This document shows positions 10,083 to 23,279 of a stretch of 64,000 nucleotides of DNA, piece after piece. Each line of letters starts with the position of its first letter. Within the stretch, counting starts at the first letter, position 1. The position numbers were made by a program, and so were the translations under genes. The notes beneath the pieces are model-generated. The model did not search any database and was not told the DNA's origin. It saw only the letters and a list, made by a program, of their open reading frames with translations. Source of the stretch: Astrothelium macrocarpum (lineage: Eukaryota; Ascomycota; Dothideomycetes; Trypetheliales; Trypetheliaceae); the NCBI GenBank assembly GCA_021030915.1, contig JAGEMR010000087.1, positions 62,001 to 126,000 on the forward strand, read 5' to 3'.

Positions 10083-12524
10083 GTGCGAGGTGAGATGGGG
10101 GAGGAGGTGAGATGGTTTGGGGGGTGGGTTTGTTGAGGAGGGGGCTGTTGTGATGGAGGAGGGGATAGATTGGTGGTGATTGCTTGGAGTTTCATGTTTT
10201 GAGAAGCATGTCTTTTGTTCACTAGTAAATCACATGGCATGCATTTTGCATATTACGAAGCTACGATTACTTGCGCTATTGTTTGCGTCCCTCTTTTTGG
10301 GTTTGACTTTGGTTTTACGGCTACGGTAGTTCCCGTTGTCGCGATGCGCGGCTGTCTGACACATACTAACAAATATCATATTCTGGCTCTAATCTCGTGT
10401 TAACTTCCGATCTCAGCATCAATCGTAAGCCCGCCAATACAGGAGGAAAATCGAGCCACAAGATCAGGCACACCATGTGATAGTTTCGGAGTCAAGTCCG
10501 TGCTGGGGGATGAGCGTGAACGGAACCTAAATGAGATATCTATAGTTATTGGCACGAGGTCTTTTCCATATTTATCGAGACACGAAGGCGAGCATGTCTC
10601 AAAAGCTGCACCTGGTGACATCGCCGGTAATGACGTGGTCCAATGTGGTGGTTAAGTTTTGAGTCTCCCAACAGCCGGGACGGCGCCCAAGCAAGTAATC
10701 AACGGTCTGCATGGAGGGTGTTCTTAGCGCTATTAAAAAAAAAAGTTCAGCCTCAGTGTTTTAAAGAGCGTGCAAAGCTGACCTTTCATGCGCTGGTCGG
10801 CTTGGAATCGACAATATGATGGCTTTTGATCCAAAATCGCGCGCGGGAAGCACCGTTGAATCATAGCAGGACATGTCAAAAGTTGAAGCTGAACCATATG
10901 CATGTAAGATTTGATGGGCAGCTAGCATAACAGCAAGGATTCGTCATTCACTAGTAGTGGCCTTTGACGTTATGCAAATCAGTCCACTTCCCTCTGCTTT
11001 GGAGCGTACACACGACTTCCATTTGGTGGATGTGCTCCAGCAGGACGTTGGGCTTGCATAGGTGGCGCTGAGGCGCCAACACTACCACGGAGAAAAGCAG
11101 GTATGCTGGCAACGTATTCACCACTTGCATGTTTGACCTCAAGGCTGGACTCTTATCTTTTCGGACCGTGGGTATGGTGCCCCTTTTATGTGCAGCTCAA
11201 GTGCTTGCGATCGAGCGGGTGTGGATGGTATCCGTCGATTATGACGGTCCCCATGATGCTTGCTCTGCATGTCTAATCTTTTCTGATTACCACCGAGCAA
11301 GGGTCTCGGAGAGCATTTGGACGGTTTTAGTCGGCGACAGTTCCACGGCGGCTAAAGTGCTGGGGCGCACAAGTCAGGAACGGCTTCGACAAGTGATCAG
11401 GGACCTTTGCTAGTCCAGCGACGGAAAGCAGCGCGACCCCTCATCCTTGCCAACTATTGGATCGACGAGACGAACAGGGATACCTCCGAGCTGCATGAGA
11501 CTTTGTTTCGGAGTTGACGCTTGTGCATGTCGTCTAAGCGGCTAGTGACAGGCGAGCGAATTGAAGACGTTAGGACCGCAGCAGAGCTAATTGATACATC
11601 AAGTCTTTGTAGAGCAAAAGTGGCGAGCATGACACTCTGAGGTTACACTGTCGAGAATGCTCTCGGTTGAGAGATATGGGTAGCTGGACCCACGAAGAAT
11701 GAGACGAGACAATTTGATCAGATGAAGAAAAGACCATGGTCCCGAGTAGAACGAGCTCGGAGTAATTGTTCGAATTGAAACAGACCGCTTGATAGGTTTT
11801 GTCATATTTGGGTCAACCGGGAGCTCCGTACATGAAGATGCAGTTGGCACCTAGTGCCTCGGCTGAATGGTGTCGGAGCCGCAACAACGAAAAGAGACGT
11901 TAGACCTGTGACCTCTGTGTTTGAGGGCAACATCTGCAATCAATGCAGGCGGCAGGCCGGTTTGTCTGACCATGAGGTAGTGGATGGCGGGCTCGTGGTC
12001 GGCGAGGCACGGCAGATGCGTGGAGAAGTAGCTGATACCGCTTCCCTGCAGCACAAGCAAACGTGCCAGAGAGGTGGAGAGCTCTCGGCGGGCAGACGAA
12101 CGTTGGCGTAAGCCCAGATGGCACTTTCAAGAGGAGCTTGAAACGCGTTTTGGGTCTAGCTGACGGCCTCTGTGCATACCCCTGAAGCGAGCATTGGAAT
12201 GAACCTGGTTCGCAAACCACCAAGCACCCGCCCTCTCCGCCCAAACCACTGCCTATTACTCTGTACGCATATTCTTAATACGCCAGCTGGCTTGCCCTTC
12301 GTTTGATGCCTGACCACTCCCGACGCTCGCTCGTGTAATTCGCCATCTCGCCGGACGAGTGTGCAACAACGGGGCTGACTTTGGCCGGTACATCTGCATG
12401 TGAATCCTGCCATTCTTGCTTTTGACAACAACCACCCTTTCATGTGGACTTCCCACTCTCGAAGAAGTACAATTGATCAGTCCATGGGGCGATCGTCTAG
12501 CTGTGTACCTCATGTTCCCCTGCC
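10083..12524. other. 2.4-kb intergenic region; probable long promoter/5' leader of the Sec7 gene
   Basis: I find no supported gene. Open frames at 10400-10621 (minus, 73 aa) and 11129-11413 (plus, 94 aa) have no known motif. A 13-nt A run is at about 10733-10745. The last 350 bp are relatively pyrimidine-rich, as expected for a fungal promoter or leader. No tRNA, repeat array or transposon ends were seen. Confidence 0.4.
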
Positions 12525-15500
12525 ATGTCAAAAGCAATGGCTTCTACTACACATACCACTCGGGGGAAGCGAGCAACACCAACGAAGCTGAATGCCAAAA
12601 GCGGAACAAGAATCCCACTGACGGGTCTCTCTCCCCCTGCTACACCAAAAGCAAATGCAGTCACTCTTTCAAAATTACAACCCCCCTCCTACTCAAATGC
12701 CCCGTCGTCTGAGGGAACATTTTTCGAAGATGGGACACCTGTCGATACCCAGCAGAGCTCAGAGAAAAAGGGAAAGGGCATGCGCGATTCGCACGATCTA
12801 TCTCTAGCAGCGGTACAGAGGCAGTCTTTGGTAGATAACATGTTAATGTCGTTGGATCAATTTGGCTCTGGCGCACAATCCAACTACGCTGCACTGTACA
12901 ACAGTCTGGACGACGAGAATATGAGTCCATTCGCAATTACAAGAGGCTCCTTTCGACGGCGAGGACATACATTATCTTCATCATATTCATCAAATCACGG
13001 CAAGAAAGAGTCTATGGACGATTCATCCAGCCGATATTCCAGCCATCCTTCCAAAGGCCGCCGCAGCAACAGCAGCTCCAATGTTCCAATAACATCGATA
13101 CGCGGCAGCGCACCGCCAGTCTCGACGCATGGAAGAGCTGGGACAGGCAGAACAGGTAGCAAGAGCAGCGGTTCCTCCAGTGTTGACTATGGCTATAGTC
13201 AAGTGCTTGGAACAAATAAATGGGGAGCACACTCTGCACACCGTTCTGCAAGTGTGGATAACATCTACGACTCGGCTAAAGGCGACTCGCCAGCACAGCA
13301 CAAGCCTGCCGTGATAGACCGAGGACGGCCTGTTCCGCTGGACCTATGGGATGGACAAGACGAAGCTGCTCCCGAACCCTTGGTGCGATCTGGACCAGTC
13401 CGACAACATAGCAGTGGATCGCCTCTCAGACTTCCTCCTCATTCTTCCTACGGCCCGAATTCCGTCAAAGAAAATGGCAGAAGCTCTCTCAGAGACGTCT
13501 ATTACACTCCGGCTGCAGATTCACACATACCAGAATCAATCCGAAGACAAGCTAGTGACTTTGTTACTGCCAGCACCATGGCGCCGGAAATTCAAAGCCC
13601 AGATCCGATTGCTCCAGCACCTGCTATTTCTTACAGAAAGCCTTCAGATGGTCCACATTCTTCAGGATTGCATCTTGGAGTTGCCAAGGAAAGGCCCGGC
13701 TTTTTCAGACGTGTATTCGGATCTTCTAAGAGTAGTTCTAATTCACCAAATCCTAGGCACTCTGTGGTGTCTGACCCCTCAAGTAACGGCGACCGGGCAG
13801 AGGGTGGCGTGTCCAAGACTAATACTAATAACAATCATATTGCATCACAGCTCGAGGCTGTATCTTCACCTCGGGATACAATGGCAAATGTGGAGCCACA
13901 AAGACCTTCCTTGCAGAAGAAGCCGTCATCATTCTTCCGAAGACGGAAACGGTCCGTGACAGATGCTCGACCACCTCCATCCCTTCCTCCGCAATTCATT
14001 GCTCCTGCTCAGCCTGGGATGCAAGCAGCACAACCCAGTCCATCAATTAGTAGCTTGCGTAAGGTCATGACTCCCTGGCTCAATAGCAGTCATGTCAGTC
14101 CCAGCGAAGCAGCTTTTGATCCGAGACAGACTGTAAGAGTTGAAAATGACGATACTGTTTACATGGACAATCCTTACGCAGAACATGCGAAACATCATGC
14201 GAAGCAGCCTAGTGCGGGTAGCGCAGCGTCACTGCGCAATGGCAAGCTCCAAAACGCCAGCCAGCTCAAGGCCAATGAGTTTGAGACTGCTGAACAAAAG
14301 ATCAAGACTTCGCTGATGCGGCACAATCAAGGCGACACCTTTCTGGCTGACAACAGTGATGTCGAAGAAAAGCCTCGGCCTGACCACGAGTCCATGAAAA
14401 TGCGAATTGGAACTAAACAAGAAAGCGAAACTAAATCATCTCCAATGAATCCTTTGTCTTCTCACGCCACGCGAAAAGTGCCGCAGAATTCGGAGAAACG
14501 CCCACCATTGGTATCTAAAGAGTTGACCAAGAAGGTATCGCTCGCTTCTCAGGCTACATCGCCGCAAAGTGTAGAAACCGCCAGAACCCATTGGGACTCG
14601 GCTGGAGAGATTTCGCCTGCTGATGATGAAACCTATGTGGTTGCAAACGAAGGCAAAGGCAATCATGCGTACTCTAGCGACTCTAGCCATAGTCAACGGT
14701 TGTGGCTGAATCCAACCAAGTCGGAAGAAAAGCTTGAGCACATGTCCTCTAAGCATCTAACGCTTCCACTCGAAGGAGCACATCCTTCTGCCAGAGGTCC
14801 ATCACTCTCTTCTGAAGCAGATGATGAGCTTTCAACCAGCGCTCCCGACATCGAACCGAAGTTTGAAGATACTCATCAAGACGCTGCACATTCTGTCAGC
14901 GCTGCTGCAGCAGTTGCATCGTTCAGTGATTTGGACGAGCCAACCGAGGAAGATAAGAGACGAGCAGACCAGATGTTTAATGGCGATGAATCCTTTGTCA
15001 ATAAATCTGAAGCAGCAGCTTGGCTTGGCGATAAGGAGGCTGTCAACATCCGCACGCGCAAAGCTTACATGGAGCTCTTTAATTTTACCGATCTTAATGT
15101 CCTGGCTGCAATGCGCGACTTTTGTAATAGATTGGTGCTGAAGGGTGAGACTCAGCAGATTGATCGTCTTCTGTCTGCCTTCTCTCGTCGGTGGTGTACT
15201 TGCAATCCCAACCATGGCTTCAAAGATTTAGGTAGGCACTATCGACAAGCTCTTTTGGATCTTTGGTTTAAGCTAATGCTTGTTAGATGTCATACATACC
15301 ATCTCGTACTCTATCTTGCTGCTCAATACAGATCTGCATCTTGCGGATATTGAGTCCAAGATGACCCGGAATCAGTTTGTGCGGAATACCTTGCCAACTA
15401 TCAAAAATGTTGTGTCTGAGGCAGCACCTGATGCCTTTGATGCTACGGTCCGTCCTTCCCCGGCACAGAGCCGTGGTACGATCCCATGGATGGACTCTCC

Positions 15501-17868
15501 TGCACCCACCAGTCCCAACTCTCCAAGCTTTCCACCAGAAAATCCGGATGGCCGCACCTCCATGGATTTGAAGGAACGTACTACTGACTTTAAGGGGACA
15601 ATGAAACGTCTGTCAATGCGACCTGCTGTCAGGACCGACTCTGGTGGTATCTTGACATGTACTCCAGACTCCGCTGGGCCAGTTGAAGCCGTCGACGCTT
15701 TAGTTCGCCATCGATTCGAAGGTTCTCTGAAAGGCTGGGAGATGCAAGTTGAGTTTGTCCTTAAAGAATTTTACAAGTCTATTGAAAAGCAGCGTCTGCC
15801 TCTTCACGGTGTAGATCCTGCACTTGCTTCACGTGAAGCAGATGAAAATGTGCCACCTGCTCACAGAGCCAATTCCATTGCTTCAACCTGGACGAATAGC
15901 ATGCTTCGCCGCACGCCATCTGTACTCTCCAAAGCACCATCCGAGAATGCTTCCTTGCGGGGCCGTCCCGATGGTGCTTCGACCAGTACCCACAGCCGTA
16001 GTCTTGCAGCACGTTGGACATCCAAAGCTTCCCGTCCCTTGCGGCCCAAGTTGTATCCACCTCCTGCGCTTTCGACTAGTGGACACGGTGGGAATAGCAG
16101 CAGCAGAACTAGCCTCGATGATGGCAGTGGAATGTGGAGTCCCAGTGGCGCAAGCAGTACCTGGTCGCGCTACTCGGCAAACAGGACTGCCACAACCATG
16201 AGCGTTGATAGCCTTGCATCTTCGCGCTTCGGTCTATCATCGAGTAGTGGATGGACTGGAGCTTACCAGAAAAGCATCGGATTCGCCAATGCCCTCAGTC
16301 AAGCCATTATTCGTGAAGAAGGTACAGGTGTTGGATCTGCACTTGCCAGTCCCAACAGCGGCTCCACAACTTTTGTCTCGGCCAACATCGGCTTGCCAGG
16401 CATGAATTTGGAATCAGAGGACATGATGGGTGGTGGAGGTGTTCCTCTGCTTGATGATGAACGCTTGCCGTTGATTGGCGCACCTTGGGCGAAAGAAGGC
16501 ATGCTCAAGCACAAACACCATCTCGAAAGCAAAGACAAAAAGGCCAGGACTAGGAACTGGACCGAATGCTTTGCCGTCGTCGAGAAAGGGTGGATGAGGC
16601 TATTTGCCTTTAACACCAAGACCACCAGTGCAAGGCAAAAATTCATTCAAGGTAAACAGGGTCCGGCAGTCGTTGGAGGTGGAAACTGGACTGCGAATGC
16701 CGAAGCACTGGACGCGTTTCTGCTGCGCCAAACAATTGCGTCTGCCCTTCCCGAACCGGGCTACAGCAAATCAAGGCCACATGTCTGGGCCCTCAGTCTG
16801 CCAACGGGTGCTGTACATTTATTCCACGTCGGCACAGCAGACATTGTTCGCGAATTCGTCAGCACTGTCAACTATTGGGCTGCTCGATTGAGCAAGGAGC
16901 CTCTGACTGGAGGTGTCAGCAATCTCGAATATGGTTGGAGCGATGCTATCATCAGTCAAGCTGGTGATGGGCAGTCTCCATTTCATAACCGACAAACGCG
17001 TTCGATGAGCGCAACATCAAACCGACCACCCTCATCATCCTTGCCTCTCGGTCGCACCTCCGCCACGGCCGGTTCTAACCGACCAAGCATGTCAAGCCTT
17101 CGGACCAGCATCGACCAAGGCGCATCACACATTGGCATGGGTACTGTGAGAGGCGCACGACTACCTGGCGACAAAGTCACCATTACCGAATGGCAGCCTC
17201 CCGTTGCCAGCATGATGGCCAGCCAGCTTCTCGAGGTCGACCAATTGCGAGCCCTGACCGCCTACGTCCAGAGTCTCGAAGCAGATCTCGACAAACATCA
17301 GGAACTGCGTGCCCTCATGCACAACACCTACTCACCGCGGCACCCCAACACGGCCAAAGCCAATGCCAACTGGGAGCGCAAGTCGGCCTACCTGCTCAAG
17401 GAAATCGTCAAATTCAACACATACATCGAGTCCCTCCAACGCGCGCACGAGAAGAAAGAAGCCGTCCTGCCCACTGCCCCACCCCAACCAGAAGACGACG
17501 ACCAACACGCGCCCCAGTCCCAACCCTCCACAGCAGCACCCACCCCGTCCGACACAGTCCTCGTAGACCCGCTCTCCACAACACCCCACATCGATACCCC
17601 GGCTTCCGAACCCACTACCAACAACAAAACCTCGTCCCCTAAGAATCTCACCATCTCAACAACCACCGCCAACGCCGCTCTCGCGCCTCCCTCGAGCCTC
17701 TCCGCGACGATGATGCGCAGCGGCGCGCTGGCGACGGGGACGTCGACCGAGTCGACGAATACGCCGACGACGCCGATGGCGCCGGCCAAGACGCCTGCGG
17801 AGGCCGTCGCCAAGGCCGCTGGACAGGCGCTAAGGACGATTGAGGGGGTGAAGAAGGGGTCGAGATAG
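12525..17868 (+). CDS. Sec7-PH domain Arf guanine nucleotide exchange factor (Yel1/EFA6-like)
   Basis: Two exons (12525-15231, 15287-17868; the intron splits the codon after GFKDL) encode about 1762 aa. A long Ser/Pro-rich disordered N-terminus (to about residue 800) is followed by a Sec7 domain (about 803-965). It has the catalytic glutamate loop KGETQQIDRLL (Glu near residue 874) and the conserved helix DVIHTISYSILLLNTDLHL. A second disordered linker follows, then a split PH domain (about 1300-1440, starting PWAKEGMLKHKHH) and a coiled coil (about 1545-1625). Sec7, then PH, then coiled coil is the EFA6/Yel1 order, so I infer an Arf6-type exchange factor at the plasma membrane. ATG 12525 is the first in frame; ATG 12537 is an alternative. 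The last 450 bp switch from C-rich to G-rich. Confidence 0.9.
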
Positions 17869-18515
17869 GATTTTGAGTAAGGGAGAGAAATCCGTGGGGG
17901 TTGTGTCTGAAGAGGGGGCGTATGCTGGAAGGGCTTTCCGTTTTTTTTTTTTTGTGAGGGTGGGGGTTTCCCGGCGGATTAATTGGTATTGATGAAGCTG
18001 TGAGAGATACTTTTCGATCCGAGGCGTGTGGTATTGGGGGACAGTTGTAGGGTCTGGTCTATCTTTCTGAGGTGAATTTCTTGTCACCTCTACGACATTT
18101 CCGAGAGAGGCTCTTACCTCTTCGGAATGGGCTTTTTCTTTTCCTTGCATCTCTACTTTTGAAGCGTTATGTATACCCCCGAGCCTAATCTGCTCTTTCC
18201 TGTCTTGTTTCTGCTTGGCGCCGTCGGCTCGATATCACAGCATTTTGCGGTGCTTTTTCTTTCTAGCAAGAGACTGTTGCAAGAACATACGCACCATCCT
18301 TCTACTTATTGCATTAGTAGCTAATAGAGCTTACTCTGTCTTACACAGCTAATCGAGGATCTACTATTGTCATTTCTCCGAGGCTCGCAATTCACAACTA
18401 CAATTGTATGCTGCTTTGTCTAACCGCATCCACCCAGCTCTATCAACACTTCCCAGCATTGCAATAGACATCTCGAAACCCCCCAAAATGGAATTAAACG
18501 CCTCGCATTCCGCCA
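17869..18515. other. 3' intergenic region between convergent genes
   Basis: This separates the stops of the Sec7 gene (plus) and NAB3 (minus) and would hold both terminators. A run of 13 or more T lies at about 17940-17953. No gene is seen. Confidence 0.45.
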
Positions 18516-21276
18516 TCATCGCTTATACTTGGTCAACTGCGCCATCAAGTCTTGCACGTCCGGCTGCCCCGCTTTTGCCTGCGGTGTCCCGCCCTGCACT
18601 CCTGCTCCTCCCGCTCCACCCAGCATGCTCATCAAATGCGCATACTGATTGTTCTGCTGTGGGGACGCCGATGGAGGCTGTCCATAGCCTGCCCCTTGCG
18701 AAGGCGTCGTCTGCTGCTGTAGGCCGCCCAGCATCTTCATGAGGTCTGGGTTCAGAGCTGCCGGTGCAGGAGCAGAGGGTTGAGGTTGTTGGTGTTGAGG
18801 CATCTGTGGTGTCTGCGGGCTCTGCTGCTGGTTTTGGTTGTTCATAGTTGCGAGGAGCTTTTGCAGGCCGGAGGGGTCGAGTTGAGTGATGATGTTTTGA
18901 AGGTTGGGTGGTCCCGCCGCGGCCGCTGGGGGTGCGGTAGGTGGGTGCTGTTGAGGAGTTGGGGGGAGACCATATTGAGGTTGGGGTACAGAGGGGTAGT
19001 TATTACTGGGGGCGCCTCCATAGTAGGGCTGGGTTGGAGTGGGAGGTGCAGGATTGGTCTGCTTGGCGCGCAGAACAAGTTCTGCACAGACGGCAGGATC
19101 GAGATCTCGATATTCGTTCCAAGAGATGTTGCTTGCGCCACCACTGCGATCAAAGACCTGAAGAGGAATTTTGCCAGAGTCCTGCGAAGACCTGGTCAGA
19201 CGTGACACTGCTTGTACACCTTCTACCATTTGCCTGCGAACGACTGCGTTTTCGGAGAAGCGAGGGTGTAGATGGAGAGAATCAACACGAATCTGCCGGT
19301 CTCGGAATGCTCTTTCAACCCAAGCCACAAAATTTCTGTATTGATAGAATTAGCTAGATCAACAGGCATGTCATCGAGCGGACAGACGTACTGGTCTAGA
19401 TTATCAAGGATAAGAATTTGAACGTCTGGTACGTTTCTTGGTTCACGCCTTGGGAAAGGTAAGTCATCATCATCAAAAGTGCTATTCTTGGGGCTTCTGT
19501 ATTCGTCACGATAGGGCGATCTGGATCTGCTACGTCTCCTTCCATCATAACGGTCGGGGCTCCGAGCTCGACCGCCTCGGCGATCTCGATAACCTCGTGG
19601 AGATGGGGAACGAGCTGGCCTATAGTCATCACGATTCCGTCGTCGATTACGGTCACGATCTCGTGGAGAAGGCGGCCGCTCTCCACTGACGTAACGGTCG
19701 GTTCTTGCAGGCGCTGTAGCACCCCGTCCATAGTCTGGTGAACGGGATCGTCTGCTGCTTCCACCTTGACTCTTCTGACTTCGCTGTGGCTTTGAGATTT
19801 CGAGGTCTTCCAAGTCAGTATACATGGAAATGTTTTCTCTGGTAGATGGTACTTACGCATTTTCCTTCCGCGAACTGATTGATTCTGTTCGGCCTGCAAA
19901 GCTCGATAACAAGCTTCGGCGTCTAAAAATTGGACGAATCCGTATGCCTGTTTCAAAGATATTTGCGCTAACGTGCCATGTTTGTGGAAGACGTGGAACA
20001 AGTCGCGTTTGGTAACTTTCTCGGTGGGAAGGTTCCCTGCCAGGCCGTCAGATCGCAGTTTCCGATTATCAGATAATGTTTCGCCACCTATGAACAGTCG
20101 AGAGTTGGCAGGGAACCTATCCCACTGTCCCTCGGAGACATATCTTCGCTCATTCTCCAAGAACTCATCATATTTCTTTTGAACATCGGGTCCCCAGGGT
20201 GTATCTTCATCATACGACCTATTGTCTCGACCAGCGTCGAATGAATCACGTTGGCGATATCCGACGTTGGCAGGGGCTTGTTGATGGCCTGGAGGTGCAG
20301 GTGGGTGTTGAAAGCTGGGCACGGGTGGTGGGGGTAAACCACTGGCACCGGGGGCACCAGCAGTGAGGTTCGGAGGAGGATACATTCCGGGCGGGCGGAA
20401 TGCATTGGCAGGCTGGTTGGGGTAGGAGGCGGGCGGCAAGGCAGCATTTTGGTTATGTGGATGGAAGGTGCGAAGGTCATATGAGGGAGGAAGCTGTGGC
20501 TGTTCCTGCGGCGGAGGTCGTGGTGGAAGATTGGCGCCTGGGGGAGGAGCAGATATCGGCGAGTTGACAGTTCCAGGCGGTGGGGGTTGGGAATTGGTTG
20601 CGGGGATGGTGTTGGAGGCGGCATCCCCAGCAGGGGCAACAGCAGCAGGCGTCGCAGAGGCAACGAGATTATCCAGAAGAGCTTGGTAGTTTACTCGGCC
20701 TGCTTCAGCAGCTTGGGCGCTGGCGGTTGGTGTTGGCTGACCAAGCTCAGTTGTGGAAAGATGGGGAGGCGCTTGAGAGGCGGCAGATTGGGTAGAGGTA
20801 GAAGGGTAGGAAGCATTGGTCATCGACTGCGCGACGGTCTGCTCTGGAACAGAAGTGTCACTGGATTCAAAGCCAGGGGTCTGTTCGAACGATTGAAGGT
20901 CTTGATTTGACAGGGGTGCTGCTTGCTTATCGTTTGATATATCGCCGTTCGTACCCTGAAGCCTCCCGTCGCCTGTGGCTGGCGCTGTAGCGGCTACTTC
21001 TACACCATTTGTCTGACTAGGATCGCCAGCTTGCGACTGGGTATTGGAGGCAGGATAGGATGCGGTCATGGAATTTGGATCGAAATGGGCGCTGGGTGGT
21101 AAGGCTGCGATGGTTGGCGCAGCCATGTGAGTGGCGGTATCATTGAAAACGGGATCCATTTGGTTTTCAAGGACGGGAATGGTAGAAGGAGAGGGTATGT
21201 GAACGGGCTTTGGCGAGACAGGAGAAAGAGTCTTGCCTCGAAATTCGGGTGCTTCCTCGGGAGGACTAGATGTCAT
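18516..21276 (-). CDS. NAB3: Nab3-like RNA-binding protein (Nrd1-Nab3-Sen1 termination)
   Basis: Exons 20088-21276, 19857-20036, 19392-19806 and 18516-19335 encode 867 aa. The N-terminal 380 residues are Pro/Gln/Ser/Ala-rich. A single RRM follows: the RNP2 region RLFIGNLPTEKVTKRDLFHV is formed only if a 51-nt intron (20037-20087) is removed, then ISLKQAYGFVQFL (RNP1) and RGRKMHLEISKPQ. An RS/RD-rich region, a segment VQILILDNLDQNFVAWVERA and a Gln/Pro-rich tail ending in MAQLTKYKR complete it. This is the arrangement of yeast Nab3, which binds UCUU-type RNA and directs non-poly(A) termination of short transcripts in the nucleus. The 51-nt intron is a multiple of three without stops, so an unspliced isoform could be translated. 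It is divergent from the GGQ factor gene. Confidence 0.88.
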
Positions 21277-21815
21277 GTATGCAAGGCCCGGCGCAAAGGC
21301 ACCTTATGATGCTGCGAGATCAGTGTGCAGACATAGAAGTCGGAGGCAAGGCATCTACGAGTGCTGCGATATGGGAAGAGCAGAGAGGCTGAATTGATGG
21401 GTGGGCGGGATAGAGGCTTAGCAGCGAAGCGAGGCAGACTCAGGCCGGGCAGGAGCAGGTTTTGGAGCTTCGGCCTTGGCTCCAGGAAGGTATACCTCTG
21501 CCCTAAACCCCGCAGCAGAACAGTCAATGCCTCACTGCAGCTTTGGAGATTAGAATAGGATCAGTGAGAGGGAGAGAGAGAGATGAGGTTGTGTTAGGGA
21601 AGATGGACTGGCAAGGTGTGAAGAAGGAGAGGAAGAAGAAGAGGAAGAAGAGCAGTCGTGATGAATGATGATGGTGATGTCGCGCGGGAGCTCATCAATT
21701 TCTGCACATCACGTGAGCAGCCTTACTAAAGTGGACATCCATGATTATAGCTTCTGGATCACGTCCTCATTTCTGTGACAGAGTACCGTTCCTAGCAGAT
21801 TCACCAATTTGTGTC
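21277..21815. promoter_or_regulatory. divergent promoter, NAB3 / mitochondrial GGQ factor
   Basis: This 539-bp head-to-head intergenic region has a palindromic TCACGTGA at 21709-21716, about 100 bp before the plus-strand start. Purine tracts at 21565-21590 and 21620-21655 form pyrimidine-rich stretches on the minus strand, upstream of NAB3. Start sites are not determinable. Confidence 0.45.
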
Positions 21816-22426
21816 ATGCTGCGCCTGGTCGTGAGGCCTCTATATCTGCGATCCGGTCTCTGTCTGCATACAGCTTCACAAGCTACAGCGAGAGATGTTA
21901 ATCCATGGGACATTCCAGCTGCTCGTTACTGGCTTGGAAATTTCAAAACGGGGACCATTCCTAGAGGAATTGGTGACATTTCCTTTAGCAGGTCATCAGG
22001 CCCTGGTGGGCAGAATGTGAACAAGTACGAACAGATGTCTTTCTGCTCATTCCGCTCGCCAGTAACTGACGGTGAGTACATAGAGTCAATTCTAAAGCTA
22101 CATTGAAGGTCCCCTTGGCCAGCTTGTATGAGTTTGTGCCAAATGCACTTCATGCTGAAATTCGTGCTTCCCGTTACTATGCTAGCAATATCAATGCTCT
22201 TGTCATTCAAGCCGATGATAGCCGCCAGCAGAATGAGAACGTGTATCGCTGCTTCCAAAAGCTGCATCATCTCATCGTTGAGGCCGGTCGAAGAGTGGTA
22301 CCTGGCGAGACATCAGATCTCCAGAGGAACCGCGTTCGAAAATTGCAGAAAAAGGAGAATGAGGCAAGGTTGAAAGCGAAGAAGGCCCAGAGCAACAAGA
22401 AAAGCTCGCGGCGAGGCGACTTTTGA
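21816..22426 (+). CDS. mitochondrial class I release-factor-domain protein (ICT1-like)
   Basis: Two exons (21816-22024, 22084-22426) encode 183 aa. A short basic leader (MLRLVVRPLYLRSGLCLHTA) fits a mitochondrial presequence. The GGQ catalytic loop is SSGPGGQNVNKVNSKATL (GGQ at residues 64-66), which appears only when the intron GTACGA...CATAG is removed. The C-terminus is a lysine-rich helix (KLQKKENEARLKAKKAQSNK) typical of ICT1/YaeJ-type factors, which hydrolyse peptidyl-tRNA on stalled mitoribosomes. There is no codon-recognition domain, and the length matches ICT1 rather than full release factors. ATG 21816 is preferred to an earlier in-frame ATG at 21741 because it gives the better presequence. 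Confidence 0.85.
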
Positions 22427-22453
22427 TTTGCAAGAATCCGACCCGACTCTACT

Positions 22454-23279
22454 CTACCAAGGTAATTGAAGCGGCGTTGGTAAATTCTTCTTTGGTCCCA
22501 GTACAGGCTCTGCTGTGCCAATGTCTCTGCTCGTTGTTAGCATAATTCGCTAGGCGAAGTACTGAGGCCGCCACTCACGCTGGACCACGGGGGGCCCAGT
22601 ACTGTCCCGTCTTTGACAGGTCGAATTGCTCATCCACGAATTCTCGGAGGGAAGTGGCTGCCTCATCGGGAGTTACAGCTCCACCGGCATCCCAGAATTG
22701 ATCGAAGCCAACACTCCTCGTCATTTCGGTTCGCATGAACCCCGGATGAACGATGCCAACTGCGATTCCCTTTTCCTTTAGGTCGAAACTGAGAAGCTTT
22801 CCAATCATGTTGAGACCAGCTTTGCTGGCATGATGTCCAAACATCCCCCCACCTTCGCTCTCGTGTCGAAGAGTGATGCTGCCGCTTTCGGAGCTGACGA
22901 GGATGATTTTGCTTCCTTTTTTGAGGAGGCCGGCCTTGACTAAGTGATGGACTATGAAGACGGGTCCAACGGATGAGATCTTATACATCTGAACTTCGGC
23001 GTCAAAATTTGGCTCGTCAAAAGACTCTTTGCCAAAATATCCCGCGGTGATGATGACTGTATCCAGTTCATTGCCTTTGAGACCGCCCACTATGGTTTTG
23101 CCTGCAGACTCGGTGGAGACATCTACATCTCCGATCCATGTAATGGGGAGACTCGCGGATTCTTGTGGCGGGGAGGACGAGCGAGCTGTTCCATACACTC
23201 GATTTCCTGCAGAAGCATATTGCTTGGCAAGGCTCTCTCCCAAACCACGCGTTGCACCTACGATGAGGATTTTGGACAT
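22454..23279 (-). CDS. short-chain dehydrogenase/reductase
   Basis: Two exons (22579-23279, 22454-22526) encode 257 aa. It has an N-terminal Rossmann motif (VGATRGLGE, residues 7-15), TAGY at 78-81 in the NxxG position, and a catalytic serine region VSSES. In the active-site segment GHHASKAGLN, Lys153 is kept but the usual tyrosine four residues earlier is His149. The last exon adds the subgroup's typical end, DIGTAEPVLGPK...LQLPW. Without splicing the ORF would stop after WAPRGPA, so the exon is needed for the conserved C-terminus. I infer an NAD(P)H-dependent oxidoreductase with unknown substrate; loss of the Tyr leaves its activity uncertain. ATG 23279 starts right at the Rossmann fold. 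Confidence 0.85.

Noticed and set aside
10400..12500. Several 70-110 aa open frames
   Set aside because: No motif, no splice continuation and overlapping frames on both strands; more likely promoter or leader DNA.
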